This document shows, in pieces, positions 19,200-28,843 of a stretch of 64,000 nucleotides of DNA; the stretch's first letter is position 1; each line of letters opens with the position of its first letter. Below the pieces are notes generated by a model. The model did no database searches. It saw only the letters and a list, made by a program, of their open reading frames with translations, and had not been told where the DNA came from. The translations under genes were made by a program, and so were the position numbers. The stretch comes from a virus, in IMG/VR virus record IMGVR_UViG_3300031746_000002, positions 1 to 64,000 of that record; one strand, written 5' to 3'.

Positions 19200-19742
19200 A
19201 TGCCAACGTCAGCTAATAGCATAGCAGGAAACTCTAATGGTTCTACAACACCATCACAAATAGAAATACAAACAAAATCTCTATTTGATGTACCTTGTAT
19301 TGGTGATGCTTTAAGTCTTTTAAGTATAGGACTTTTACAGATACTTCAAGCAACATTTAATTTGTTAAAACCATCACTTGAAATTTATGTTCAACAACTT
19401 AACTTACAAAGCGCAAACTTATCAATTATTAAAATAGGATTTAGTGCTGAATTACAACTTTTAGATTATACAATACAATCAGCAGAAAAAGTAATAAGTA
19501 GTTTACCTACAGGAGTATTTAAAAAATGTCCAGCATTGAATGGTATATATGAAAAAACATTAGGATTTGTAAGACATACAAATATCTCTGCAAGAGCAAA
19601 TGATTTGAAGTATAAATTACAGCAAATTAATAGTATACAAACAGAAGTTGAATTGCTTAAATCAGAAACTCTATTATTAGTAAGACAAGTTGATGTTTTG
19701 CTTGATAAAATTAATCAACGCTTAGAAGGATTATCAGTATGA
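19200..19742 (+). CDS. Baseplate-region helical protein, unknown
   Basis: This 180-residue protein has a polar N-terminus, a hydrophobic helix (GDALSLLSIGLLQILQATFNLL, about residues 38-60) and long helices with coiled-coil character to the end. It lies between the spike and the gp25-like gene, starting 1 nt after the spike stop, so it is probably a baseplate or hub component. No motif permits a family name. Its stop overlaps the next start by 4 nt, indicating translational coupling. Confidence 0.5.
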   Translation: MPTSANSIAGNSNGSTTPSQIEIQTKSLFDVPCIGDALSLLSIGLLQILQATFNLLKPSLEIYVQQLNLQSANLSIIKIGFSAELQLLDYTIQSAEKVISSLPTGVFKKCPALNGIYEKTLGFVRHTNISARANDLKYKLQQINSIQTEVELLKSETLLLVRQVDVLLDKINQRLEGLSV

Positions 19743-20173
19743 AAGATGTTAAACTTTTAGGAACTGCTACTAATAAATATTATGGTGACAGAAATGATAT
19801 TAGTATAAATACAGATAAAGATTTTGATATTTTGCAATTTAAAGACAAAGTGAGGCAATGCGCTGTTAAAATATTGTTAACACATTTAGGCTCACATAGT
19901 ATATTTATAGGATATGGTTCTGATTTAATTAATTTGATTAGATCAAGATTAGATCAATATTTACCACCAGCAATACGCGATGCAATTATTTATTCATTGA
20001 CATATTTAAAATATACAGAAGAAAGTGTATTACCTATAGAGCGATTAGATTCAGTTTTAAATATTATAATACAACAAGCAGAAGATGATCCGAGAGTTAT
20101 AAATGTACTTATAACTTTAAAACTAGTCAACGGTGATATACTTGATGTATCAATCAAAGGAGTGGGAATATGA
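19739..20173 (+). CDS. Baseplate wedge protein, gp25/gpW-like
   Basis: The 144-residue protein has the size and organisation of the gp25-like family: a flexible N-terminus, the helix LQFKDKVRQCAVKILLTHLGSHSIF, IGYGSDL, and a C-terminal beta segment (VINVLITLKLVNGDILDVSI). T4 gp25 forms part of the wedge core and sheath-initiation site. Overlap with the upstream gene and with the J-like gene downstream matches the usual gp25-gp6/J order. Confidence comes from combined pattern and synteny. Confidence 0.75.
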   Translation: MKDVKLLGTATNKYYGDRNDISINTDKDFDILQFKDKVRQCAVKILLTHLGSHSIFIGYGSDLINLIRSRLDQYLPPAIRDAIIYSLTYLKYTEESVLPIERLDSVLNIIIQQAEDDPRVINVLITLKLVNGDILDVSIKGVGI

Positions 20174-21615
20174 TAAATATTTCAGCCATTTATTCATCAA
20201 TACAAACATTGATAAAAGCTAATAATCTTGATCTTACTACACAAATTGGAAGTGTAGTAAGTGATGTATTTATCACACCATTAGCTCAAAAAGTATTGGA
20301 AGAACTAATACAAGAAGGATATACAAAAGCTGGTTCTTCTTTGGATAGATTAATTGCTTTAAAAACAGATCCGGATTTTTTAGCACAAATAAATGAGATT
20401 AATTTAACCAGCCAACAATTGAATGCAGAAATATATGCTATCCTTAATAAAATAGCATCTAATTATAAACTTGTAAGAATTGCAGCAGTTAATACAACAG
20501 GATTAGTTTATTTTTGTACAGCTTCTATTCCTAGTGTAGATATTATAATTCCAACAAATAGTAGAATAAGTACAGTACTTGGCAAAGATTATGTTACAAC
20601 AGAAACAAAAACAATTGTAATAACTAATATAAATGATTATTATGATCCCGATTTGAATGCTTATGTTATTGCAGTATTAATTCAAGCAGTTACTGCTGGG
20701 AGTATTGGAAATACCGGAATTGAAACTATTACTGTAATGGATGATGTTGTTGCTAATGTAGAATTTATAATAAATAAATCTTCATTAGTAAATGGTGATG
20801 ATGAAGAAACTGATGAAGAATTTGTAGCAAGAATTAAAACTAAATTAGCTGGGAACAATCTTGGTACTCCAAGTGGTTATCAATCAACAGCACTTAATGA
20901 AGATTATGTACAAGATTGTATAGTTGTAAAACCTAATGATCCTGAAATGAAAAGAAATTCATATGGTGGAAGCATTGATATTATGATAGTTGGAGAACAT
21001 TATGATACACAGACAGATGTATTGATTTATCAAGCAGCATTACATAGTGTAAAAATAACTCTTGCAAATAGACCAGCAGAAGATATAGACTCAGTTGTTA
21101 GTAATGCTCCTCATACATTTATTAAAGGTACTGATTATAATTTTACTAAAGATACTAACTTACTTGCAGGTAGTATACAATCTTCAGACTGCTTAACTTG
21201 GCTTGGAGCAACAATGCCAGCTGAAGGAGAAACACTTACAATTATATATCAACGAAATAAACTAGTTCAAGATTTACAAGATATAATTAACCTTGATGAA
21301 AATAAAATTATAGCAGCAGATATACTTGTAAGAGAGGCAACTAAAGTTCTAATTGATATTATATTTGATTTACACATTTATAGTGGATATGATTTCACTA
21401 CTATTTCAGCTACAATAACTACCAACTTAACAACTTATATTAATGCTTTTAAATTAGATGAAGATGTACAAATTTCTGATTTAATCGCTGAAATTTATAA
21501 AGTTGCCGGAGTGGATAATGTAACGAACATGACCATAAATACTGTTGTTGGAGATTTGAATATTGATAGAACACAATATGCGCGTTCTAACTCAATAACT
21601 ATCAACCAGGTATAG
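20170..21615 (+). CDS. Baseplate J-like protein (gp6/gpJ family)
   Basis: The 481-residue protein carries the typical J-family middle: a beta region (GLVYFCTASIPSVDIIIPTNSRI, with AVTAGSIGNTG) and then DDEETDEEFVARIKTKLAGNNLGTPSGY, a hallmark of baseplate J proteins. Its C-terminal part ends with TQYARSNSITINQV. It forms the wedge ring joining the baseplate to fibres. It overlaps the gp25-like gene by 4 nt. A 75-nt gap then separates it from a large fibre gene. Confidence 0.85.
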   Translation: MINISAIYSSIQTLIKANNLDLTTQIGSVVSDVFITPLAQKVLEELIQEGYTKAGSSLDRLIALKTDPDFLAQINEINLTSQQLNAEIYAILNKIASNYKLVRIAAVNTTGLVYFCTASIPSVDIIIPTNSRISTVLGKDYVTTETKTIVITNINDYYDPDLNAYVIAVLIQAVTAGSIGNTGIETITVMDDVVANVEFIINKSSLVNGDDEETDEEFVARIKTKLAGNNLGTPSGYQSTALNEDYVQDCIVVKPNDPEMKRNSYGGSIDIMIVGEHYDTQTDVLIYQAALHSVKITLANRPAEDIDSVVSNAPHTFIKGTDYNFTKDTNLLAGSIQSSDCLTWLGATMPAEGETLTIIYQRNKLVQDLQDIINLDENKIIAADILVREATKVLIDIIFDLHIYSGYDFTTISATITTNLTTYINAFKLDEDVQISDLIAEIYKVAGVDNVTNMTINTVVGDLNIDRTQYARSNSITINQV

Positions 21616-21690
21616 TTTTTTAAGACTGCATATAAATAATCAAGCAGACAAAGCCTGGCGACTAAGAGAAATGATATAAGGAGGACTTTA

Positions 21691-24600
21691 ATGAGTTATT
21701 TTTGGACAAAGATTGATAAGCGTTCAGCACCCATAATAATTACTAATGCAGCGCATACTATCTCGCATTCAGGGATAGGAACAATATGTCAAGTACGATT
21801 ACATGAAGTACCATCTCATGATGACCCATCGACTGTTATTATAACATCAGATCCACCTGGTGGGCAAGTTTATGTAGAGACTACAAATATATTTCCTCCC
21901 AATGGACGGTTTTACGTAAATTATTATAGTGGATTATTAACATTTAATGCTGCTCAACAAGATTTAGCGATACTAGTATCATATCAAGGTACTGGTTCAT
22001 TTTTATTTGCTGAAGATATTAATATAATACAAACATTATTAGAAGCACACAAAGACAGACATGATCCAAATGATGGAGCTGATCCGCTAGATACAGCAAC
22101 TGCAGCTTCTATTCTTGCACAAACTACAGCAGCGGGAATAGGCACTTCACATAGTTTATCAAGAGCTGATCATATTCATGGAATAACAACAGGAACTCCA
22201 ACACAAATTAAACCAGATGATACAGCTACTGAAGGAGATGCAACATCATTTACAAGAAGTAATCATAAACATAGTGTAGCATTAGGTACGCCGGGTTCAA
22301 TTCAACCAAATGATAGTGCAGCAGAAGGAAATGCAAACTCTCTTACAAGAAGTAATCATAAACATTCAATAGTAACAGCAGTTCCAGGTTCTATCCAGCC
22401 AGATGATACAGCTGCTGAAGGTTCAGCAACATCATTTTCAAGAAGTGACCATAAACATGCAATAGTAGCAGCAGTTCCAAATACAATTTATGCAGGTGAT
22501 ACTGCAGCATTAGGTAGTGCAACATCATTTCCAAAAAGTGACCATAAGCATGGAATTTCAACGGGTACTCCTGGCTCAATACAACCCGATGATGCTGCAG
22601 CAGAAGGTAATGCAACATCATTTGCAAGGAGCAACCATAAACATTCAATAGTAACAGTCGCTCCGATTACAATTTATGCAGGTGATACTGCAACAGAAGG
22701 AACAGCAACTTCATTTCCAAGAAGTGATCATAAGCATGGGATTACAACAGCTATTGTAGGTTCAATTCAACCTAATGATGCTGCTGCAGAAGGAACAGCT
22801 ACTTCATTTACAAGAAGCGATCATAAGCATGGGATTGCAACAGCAACACCAGGCTCAATCCAGCCAGACGATAGTGCAGCTGAAGGAACAGCAACTTCAT
22901 TTACAAGGAGTGATCATAAACACGCAATAGTAACAGCTATCCCAACTCAAATTTTACCAGACGATACTGCAACTGAAGGAGTAGCAACTTCATTTACAAG
23001 AAGTGATCACAAACATAGCGTAGCATTGGGTACTCCGGGTTCAATTCAGCCAGATGATGCTGCATCCGCAGGAACAGCAAACTCTCTTGTAAGGAGTGAC
23101 CATAAGCATTCAATAGTTGCTGCAGCTCCAACTCAAATTTTACCGGATGATAGTGCAACAGAAGGTTCAGCAACATCGTTTACAAGGAGTGACCATAAAC
23201 ATAATGTAGCGATAGGAACTCCAGGTTCAATTCAACCTGATGATACAGCAGCAACAGGATCAGCAAATTCTCTTGCAAGAAGTGACCATAAGCATGGAAT
23301 CATAGCAGCTGTTCCAGGTTCAATACAACCAGGTGACAGTGCAGCCGAAGGTTCAGCAACATCATTTACAAGAAGTGATCATAAACATTCAATAACAGCG
23401 GCAACAGTAGCAAGTATAGGAACGGGAAATACTGAAGGAACTTCAACATCATTTGCAAGAGCAGATCATGTTCATAATCATCCTGCAATTGCTGGTGATT
23501 TACATACTGATTATTCTTTAGCTGCTGGAACTAGAGCATATACTGCAATTGTAAGTTATAATAATGCTAAATCATTTACTACCCCTCTTCAAATTATATC
23601 AAAAGATTATGCTGATGCTTTGACTCATGATGGACGTAGTGATACTGCTAATAGCATTGCACATACAAAATATTTAAGAAGTGATCAAGCTAATAATACT
23701 ATGAATGGCAATAAAATTACAGGATTAAATGTAGCAAATCCAACAGATAATAGTGATGCAATATGCAAAAAAAATCTAGATGATAGGTTTGGTGCACCCT
23801 ATGGAACAATACTAACATTAACAGTACCTGGTGGTGGTGGTAAATATACAGATCTTATGACTGCTGTTACTGCAGCAGTGTCAGGTGATACAATTTTAAT
23901 ATATCCTGGGACACATTCAACAGGTGGTGTTGCAATCAATTTGGATAAAATTATTAATTTTGTTGGTGTAGGTTATCGAAATCAAATAATTATCCGTAGA
24001 GGTAATACTGGTACTTTTATAAATCCTACAGTAACTGGACAATATTATTTTTCTAATTTAACAATTGGTAGTGCTGCTGATGGTGCTACAACAAGCATAA
24101 TTTTAAAAAATATAAGTGCTACTGGAATACATGTTAATAATTGTTATATTCCAATAACATTTCAAGTTGCATCAGGATCTATAAATTGTTATAATAGTAC
24201 AGTATATAATTCAGTTTCAGATGTTAATGCTGGTTCAACTTATTATAATTGTAATATTACTTATGCTTCTGTTTTAAGCAATGCTTCATTGACATTACAA
24301 GATACTAGTATTACTACCAATTTAACAATTGGTGATAATTCATCAACACCAAAATGTTATATTAATGGTGCTTCATATGTAGGAAATATTATAAAAACAC
24401 TTACAAATGCAGCATTATATGTTAATGGAATATTTCATACAGCAACAGCATTACCTGCAGGGCTTACTCTTTATCAACCTGCAGGAATAATTTTAAGTGG
24501 ATTATTAGCAAATATAGATGCGGGTGGTAAAACAATAACAAATCTTGCAGATCCAACAGGTGGTGCTGATCAACAAGCAGCAACTAAAAAATATGTAGAT

Positions 24601-25023
24601 GATGCAGGATTAGGAACATTAAATAATGTACTATATGTATTTAGATGGTCTATACCAGGAACATTAGCAGTAGCTAATAATCAAGGACCGTGGCATATAG
24701 TACCACATGCTATGGAAATTACAGGTTGTTCAGTAGTTGTAAAAACTCCATCAACTGTGACTGTTGTTACTATTGATTTAGAAAAAGATACTGTTGCTAA
24801 AGGTGGTGGGGGTGGACCAGTATGGAATACAGTATTTGATACATTGTCAACAATTGATGCTAATGAATATACTTCAGAAAGTGCTATTACTCCTTGTGTT
24901 ATTAAAGCTGCAACAAAAAATTTAGTTAAGGGAGATTTATTAAAACTTAATATAGATACAGTTGGAACTACAGCAGCAGCTGATCTAACTGTTGAATTAA
25001 TTTGTAAAGTGGCATTATTTTAA
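21691..25023 (+). CDS. Long tail fibre with 15 HxH repeats and beta-helix tip region
   Basis: The 1110-residue protein has four parts: an N-terminal attachment-like region (1-150), fifteen HxH motifs at 31-residue spacing (about 160-600), a spacer with KYLRSDQANNT, and a beta-helix-like region (LTVPGGGGKYTDLMTAVTAA, about 710-930). A conserved fibre word (GGKTITNLADP...ATKKYVD) and a final beta domain close it. HxH repeats in phage fibres can coordinate iron along a trimeric shaft. The AGGAGG site and position after the J protein fit a main receptor-recognition fibre. Confidence 0.8.
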   Translation: MSYFWTKIDKRSAPIIITNAAHTISHSGIGTICQVRLHEVPSHDDPSTVIITSDPPGGQVYVETTNIFPPNGRFYVNYYSGLLTFNAAQQDLAILVSYQGTGSFLFAEDINIIQTLLEAHKDRHDPNDGADPLDTATAASILAQTTAAGIGTSHSLSRADHIHGITTGTPTQIKPDDTATEGDATSFTRSNHKHSVALGTPGSIQPNDSAAEGNANSLTRSNHKHSIVTAVPGSIQPDDTAAEGSATSFSRSDHKHAIVAAVPNTIYAGDTAALGSATSFPKSDHKHGISTGTPGSIQPDDAAAEGNATSFARSNHKHSIVTVAPITIYAGDTATEGTATSFPRSDHKHGITTAIVGSIQPNDAAAEGTATSFTRSDHKHGIATATPGSIQPDDSAAEGTATSFTRSDHKHAIVTAIPTQILPDDTATEGVATSFTRSDHKHSVALGTPGSIQPDDAASAGTANSLVRSDHKHSIVAAAPTQILPDDSATEGSATSFTRSDHKHNVAIGTPGSIQPDDTAATGSANSLARSDHKHGIIAAVPGSIQPGDSAAEGSATSFTRSDHKHSITAATVASIGTGNTEGTSTSFARADHVHNHPAIAGDLHTDYSLAAGTRAYTAIVSYNNAKSFTTPLQIISKDYADALTHDGRSDTANSIAHTKYLRSDQANNTMNGNKITGLNVANPTDNSDAICKKNLDDRFGAPYGTILTLTVPGGGGKYTDLMTAVTAAVSGDTILIYPGTHSTGGVAINLDKIINFVGVGYRNQIIIRRGNTGTFINPTVTGQYYFSNLTIGSAADGATTSIILKNISATGIHVNNCYIPITFQVASGSINCYNSTVYNSVSDVNAGSTYYNCNITYASVLSNASLTLQDTSITTNLTIGDNSSTPKCYINGASYVGNIIKTLTNAALYVNGIFHTATALPAGLTLYQPAGIILSGLLANIDAGGKTITNLADPTGGADQQAATKKYVDDAGLGTLNNVLYVFRWSIPGTLAVANNQGPWHIVPHAMEITGCSVVVKTPSTVTVVTIDLEKDTVAKGGGGGPVWNTVFDTLSTIDANEYTSESAITPCVIKAATKNLVKGDLLKLNIDTVGTTAAADLTVELICKVALF
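22171..23475 (+). repeat. 15 coding HxH repeats, 93-nt period
   Basis: Fifteen HxH pairs (first CAT at 22171, last pair ending 23475) are spaced 93 nt apart, except the last interval of 87 nt. The core is (P)GSIQPDD-A-EG-ATSFTRSDHKH with two spacer classes, GSIQP and TQI or NTI. Copies vary at synonymous sites while the HxH and the SF/SL-x-R-S positions are kept, indicating selection on the protein. Confidence 0.95.
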
Positions 25024-25032
25024 GGAGGAATT

Positions 25033-25419
25033 ATGACTGTTAAAAGAGTTAAAAAATCAAAAATTAAAAAATTAAAAACTGAAGAATCAAAAATTGAAGA
25101 ACCAGAAGTTGAAGAACTAGAAGCTAAAGAATCACAACCTGAAACACCATTACGTGCAGATGCAGTAGAATGTGCACTTGCTGATTTTGATACAGTATTA
25201 TCTGAAATACAATTATCACCAGATGCTACGTCAGAAACAATTTTTAATACAATGCATGGTATAAGATTATTAATGGAAACTAGAATAAAAAGTAATATTT
25301 TAAATAAGCAAGTACATTTTGAAAGAATATGGGATTTAAATAATCCAATACAAGATGCTAGTGGAAAAGTTATAGGATATAATTTAATAGAAATTAGAAA
25401 AATTATAATACAGGGATAA
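25033..25419 (+). CDS. Small protein with charged N-terminus, fibre-associated
   Basis: The 128-residue product has a Lys/Glu-rich first 45 residues (KKSKIKKLK, then alternating EE and VE) and a compact C-terminal part (DAVECALADFDTVLSEIQL...). It lies between two large fibre genes, 9 nt after the first and 4 nt before the second, with a strong AAGGAGG site. Such small genes often encode fibre chaperones or minor virion subunits. No family is recognised, so a fibre-assembly role is only a guess. Confidence 0.5.
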   Translation: MTVKRVKKSKIKKLKTEESKIEEPEVEELEAKESQPETPLRADAVECALADFDTVLSEIQLSPDATSETIFNTMHGIRLLMETRIKSNILNKQVHFERIWDLNNPIQDASGKVIGYNLIEIRKIIIQG

Positions 25420-25423
25420 TGAT

Positions 25424-27694
25424 ATGGCAGCTAAAATATTTTATGTAGACCCTATTAATGGACAAGATGGTACTGGAGGACATGATGGTACTACACCTGC
25501 TTTGGCATGGCAGACTATTCAGTGGGCTGTTGACCATCATGGTGCTATTGATGCTGGCACAATTACTGTTAATTTTAGACAAGGTACTTATAATATAACT
25601 ACTCCCATACTTATGGAGGCACAGTCTGGGACATCTTCATATAGAATAATATATAAAGGAGATTATCAAGGTCTCATTCCTGGTTGGGAAGCAGGTGCTG
25701 TAACTATAAAACATCTTAGTAGTTCATTTTATTCTTTTAAAGTATTAGTTAATTATATAACATTTAATGGATTTACGTTTATAGGCCCTAATATTACTCA
25801 ATGTTTTAGTCTCGGACAATATTCACCTTCAATTCCTACTAATAATAATATTATAGAATATTGTAATGTAGATGGCGCAACTCATTTTGTTTATAATATG
25901 ATTGATAATAGTACAGGTAATATCATAAGATATAATAATATAAGTAATACAACAGATACAGCAATATATCATTATCTTAAACCTGGTGGCTTGACACTCA
26001 GCATTACAAATAATGTAATTACTAATTTTGGTTCAACAACAGGAATATGGATTTATGGAGGTGCTGGATCAGGAACACTTACAATTACAAATAATGTAAT
26101 TAATTCTGGAGGTGCAGGTTCTAGTTTAGTAAGAATATGGCAAGGTACTTCCGGATATATATTTACTTCAGATTATAATACATTAATAAAAGGTACAGCA
26201 TCTTATGTGTATAGAACACAATTGGGTGATTTTACTACTTTACAAACATGGCAAACTGCATCTGGTCAAGATGCACATAGTGCTGATAGTTTTATTCCAC
26301 CAATAGCTCCTACAGGATTTGTTGGTACTGTATTAAGTGATACTTCAATAAGATGGGATTGGATAGATGCAAGCAGTGATGAAATAGGTTTTTATGTTCA
26401 AGATAATTCTATTCCGCCAATTAATAAATCTCCTTTATTACCTCCAGGTACTCAGACATGGACTGAAACTGGATTAACTCAAAAAACTTTATATACAAGA
26501 CATGCTAATGTTTTTAATAGTTATGGAAGCACTAATTCTAATTCAGATTCGAAAACTACTTTTGGGCAAACTTTTTATGTAGATTTTCTTGCAGGTGATG
26601 ATAATTATGATGGTTTATTTCCAGTATATACGTCTGGAATACATGGTCCTTGGGCAACGCCACAACATGCTTCTGATACAGCTAACCCTGCTAATGGTAC
26701 ACCAATTGTTGTATGGATGAAACCAGGTACTCCGTTGATCTGTGCGGGAGGTGTTTGGAATATTAATAAATATTCTGGAATAGATTGGAGTAATAAAATT
26801 ATATTTAAAGGAGATCGTAATGGTGCTATATGGGGAGTTAGCGGATATCCAATTTTGTTGCATTCTGGAATTCGTAATAGTGGAATGGGTTATATAAGTA
26901 TTCAAGGTTTTGAAATTACAGGAGTTACACTTTATGGAATTATATTTGTAAACACAAGAGCTGGAGCAATAGATGGAAATTATATACATGATTTATCAGC
27001 TGCTGATAAAGTAACAGGAATTATAGTTGGAAAAAATATAACAGTAACTGTAGATGTTACTATACGTAATAATATTATTAAAAATTTAGTTCCAACTGGT
27101 AGTACAAGAACTGCAATAGGAATGGATCTTGGATTTTCATATACTAATGTATTTAACAATACAATTTATAATATACAAGGATCAGCAACTGATCTTGATC
27201 TTTTTCTTTGGGGTGGGTTTGGTATTAAAATAGCTCATTCAGATGGTGATCCTAATTCTTATTCATATACAGATATGCAAAATAATATTATTCAAAATGT
27301 ATCTGGTGTCAGAATTGTAATGAGTGCACCAAATACAACTATAAATAATGCAGTTCTTATAAGTGATTACAATAATTTATATGAAGATGGTGTAAGTTAT
27401 TGTGGAGGAATAAGATATTCAACAACTACATATCTATATTTGTATGGTTCAAATTGGAGAGCAGAACCTCATTTTTTACCTGATCAGCATAGTTGGGGCG
27501 GTGATTCAAAATTTACAAATCCCAGCAGCAGTAATAGTAGTGGTATGAAAATAACGCATACAAGTACTTGTATTGGTGTTGCTAGTGCACATATTGCGTA
27601 TATGCATGTTGGTGATGATCATTTTGGCAGACCAAGATTAATCGGATCAGATGATATTGGCGCACATCAATATAGTGAAATAGAAATAGTTTAG
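25424..27694 (+). CDS. Tail fibre with two beta-helix domains flanking an FN3-like domain
   Basis: The 756-residue protein opens with FYVDPINGQDGTGG, a typical start for right-handed beta-helix surface proteins. Asn-rich rungs follow (ITNNVITNFGS, LTITNNVINSGG). An FN3-like domain (about residues 297-385, APTGFVGTVLSDTSIRWDW) separates it from a second helix beginning FYVDFLAGDDNYDG. It ends RPRLIGSDDIGAHQY, a common closing segment of such domains. It probably binds host glycans; no catalytic site can be assigned. Confidence 0.7.
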   Translation: MAAKIFYVDPINGQDGTGGHDGTTPALAWQTIQWAVDHHGAIDAGTITVNFRQGTYNITTPILMEAQSGTSSYRIIYKGDYQGLIPGWEAGAVTIKHLSSSFYSFKVLVNYITFNGFTFIGPNITQCFSLGQYSPSIPTNNNIIEYCNVDGATHFVYNMIDNSTGNIIRYNNISNTTDTAIYHYLKPGGLTLSITNNVITNFGSTTGIWIYGGAGSGTLTITNNVINSGGAGSSLVRIWQGTSGYIFTSDYNTLIKGTASYVYRTQLGDFTTLQTWQTASGQDAHSADSFIPPIAPTGFVGTVLSDTSIRWDWIDASSDEIGFYVQDNSIPPINKSPLLPPGTQTWTETGLTQKTLYTRHANVFNSYGSTNSNSDSKTTFGQTFYVDFLAGDDNYDGLFPVYTSGIHGPWATPQHASDTANPANGTPIVVWMKPGTPLICAGGVWNINKYSGIDWSNKIIFKGDRNGAIWGVSGYPILLHSGIRNSGMGYISIQGFEITGVTLYGIIFVNTRAGAIDGNYIHDLSAADKVTGIIVGKNITVTVDVTIRNNIIKNLVPTGSTRTAIGMDLGFSYTNVFNNTIYNIQGSATDLDLFLWGGFGIKIAHSDGDPNSYSYTDMQNNIIQNVSGVRIVMSAPNTTINNAVLISDYNNLYEDGVSYCGGIRYSTTTYLYLYGSNWRAEPHFLPDQHSWGGDSKFTNPSSSNSSGMKITHTSTCIGVASAHIAYMHVGDDHFGRPRLIGSDDIGAHQYSEIEIV

Positions 27695-27702
27695 GAGATC
27701 AT

Positions 27703-28827
27703 ATGTATTTCATGGATTGTTATTATGGAGATGCTGCTTATTTCTACGGATACGGATATGGATATTTTGCATTTCCGATTTTATTAAATATAAATTCATA
27801 TCCAAGCGAAGATCAAAATATTTATGTGTTTCAATGGACAGTACCATTTGTTCCAGAATGTCCTGATCCAAAATTACTTGAATTTGAATTACAGTTAGAC
27901 ACAGTTAATACATTTGATAGTTCTGGTTTAATTGTTGTTACTAATATTGGAGACCCACAACTTTATTATATGCAGCAAGGTGATGTTACAATGGCATATG
28001 AAATTGAATTACCTGAACGATTAGAAAATGAAGAAAAAATTTGGTATTGGAAAGTTCGAATTAAACCAGATGGTCCCTGGACAACAATTCAAGAGATGCT
28101 TCGCCCAATGAAATTCAAAAATCTTTTTGCAGAAGATAGATTAACAGAACTTCCAAGCAGTGATGTATATAATAAAGAAATTCTTAAAATAGATTTTATT
28201 GACAGATTAAAAGAAGAGAATTTAGTTTATTGGACTAATGTATTTAGAATTCTTAATGTCTTCGGTGAAGATTACGACAAGCGACAATTAGAATTAGTGC
28301 TTCAAATGAATGATAATTGTTTATTACAATGCAGGGATTCTTCATTATATAATAATTTTGGTTCTATTTTAAATTTTGAAAAACCAGCTGGAATGCAAAA
28401 TGCAGAATACAAAGCTATTTTGATGAAAGCATTTGAAGCTGCTATGATAGGCAGTACTTATGCTGCAATTAAAAAAATAGTAAAGATATTTACAGCAGTA
28501 GATCCAGATTTCTTTTTAATAAGAGATGATCCAGAATTTGTAATTGGTGACTCAAGTATTATTATAGACAACATAACACCACCACCAGCAAAAATGTTAG
28601 ATGATACAAACCCATTATACCCATATATAAATAATATTTATGATAGTGGGTATCCAATGATGATTCAAAACAGAGCAGTAATTTGGAGTAAGCATGAATA
28701 TGCATTTGGTGTTATTATAGGGATTTATAATCCATATAATCTAACACTAAATACAACAGTAATAGAATATTTTATCAGAATTTTCATGCCGAGCCACGTT
28801 CGGTATTATATAGAGTACATCATTTGA
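27703..28827 (+). CDS. Baseplate/tail protein, gpI-like C-terminal region
   Basis: The 374-residue protein starts with a Tyr/Gly-rich segment (YGDAAYFYGYGYGYF) and a beta-rich FN3-like part (YVFQWTVPFVPECPDPKLLEFELQLD). From about residue 150 it is helical. EYKAILMKAFEAAMIGSTYAAIKKIVKIFT and the closing FIRIFMPSHVRYYIEYI resemble gpI-type tail proteins that link fibres to the baseplate. It follows the fibre genes and precedes the nuclease insertion. Assignment is by pattern and place; a different baseplate protein is possible. Confidence 0.5.
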   Translation: MYFMDCYYGDAAYFYGYGYGYFAFPILLNINSYPSEDQNIYVFQWTVPFVPECPDPKLLEFELQLDTVNTFDSSGLIVVTNIGDPQLYYMQQGDVTMAYEIELPERLENEEKIWYWKVRIKPDGPWTTIQEMLRPMKFKNLFAEDRLTELPSSDVYNKEILKIDFIDRLKEENLVYWTNVFRILNVFGEDYDKRQLELVLQMNDNCLLQCRDSSLYNNFGSILNFEKPAGMQNAEYKAILMKAFEAAMIGSTYAAIKKIVKIFTAVDPDFFLIRDDPEFVIGDSSIIIDNITPPPAKMLDDTNPLYPYINNIYDSGYPMMIQNRAVIWSKHEYAFGVIIGIYNPYNLTLNTTVIEYFIRIFMPSHVRYYIEYII

Positions 28828-28843
28828 AAATAGGATAAAATTT

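Noticed and set aside
21616-21690. T4-like late promoter (TATAAATA) before the long fibre gene
   Set aside because: TATAAATA-like words are expected by chance in such AT-rich DNA, and no consistent set was seen before other late genes.
22171-23475. Regularly spaced repeats resembling a CRISPR array
   Set aside because: The 93-nt period is a coding HxH repeat, the frame is open throughout, and there are no conserved palindromic repeats separated by unique spacers.
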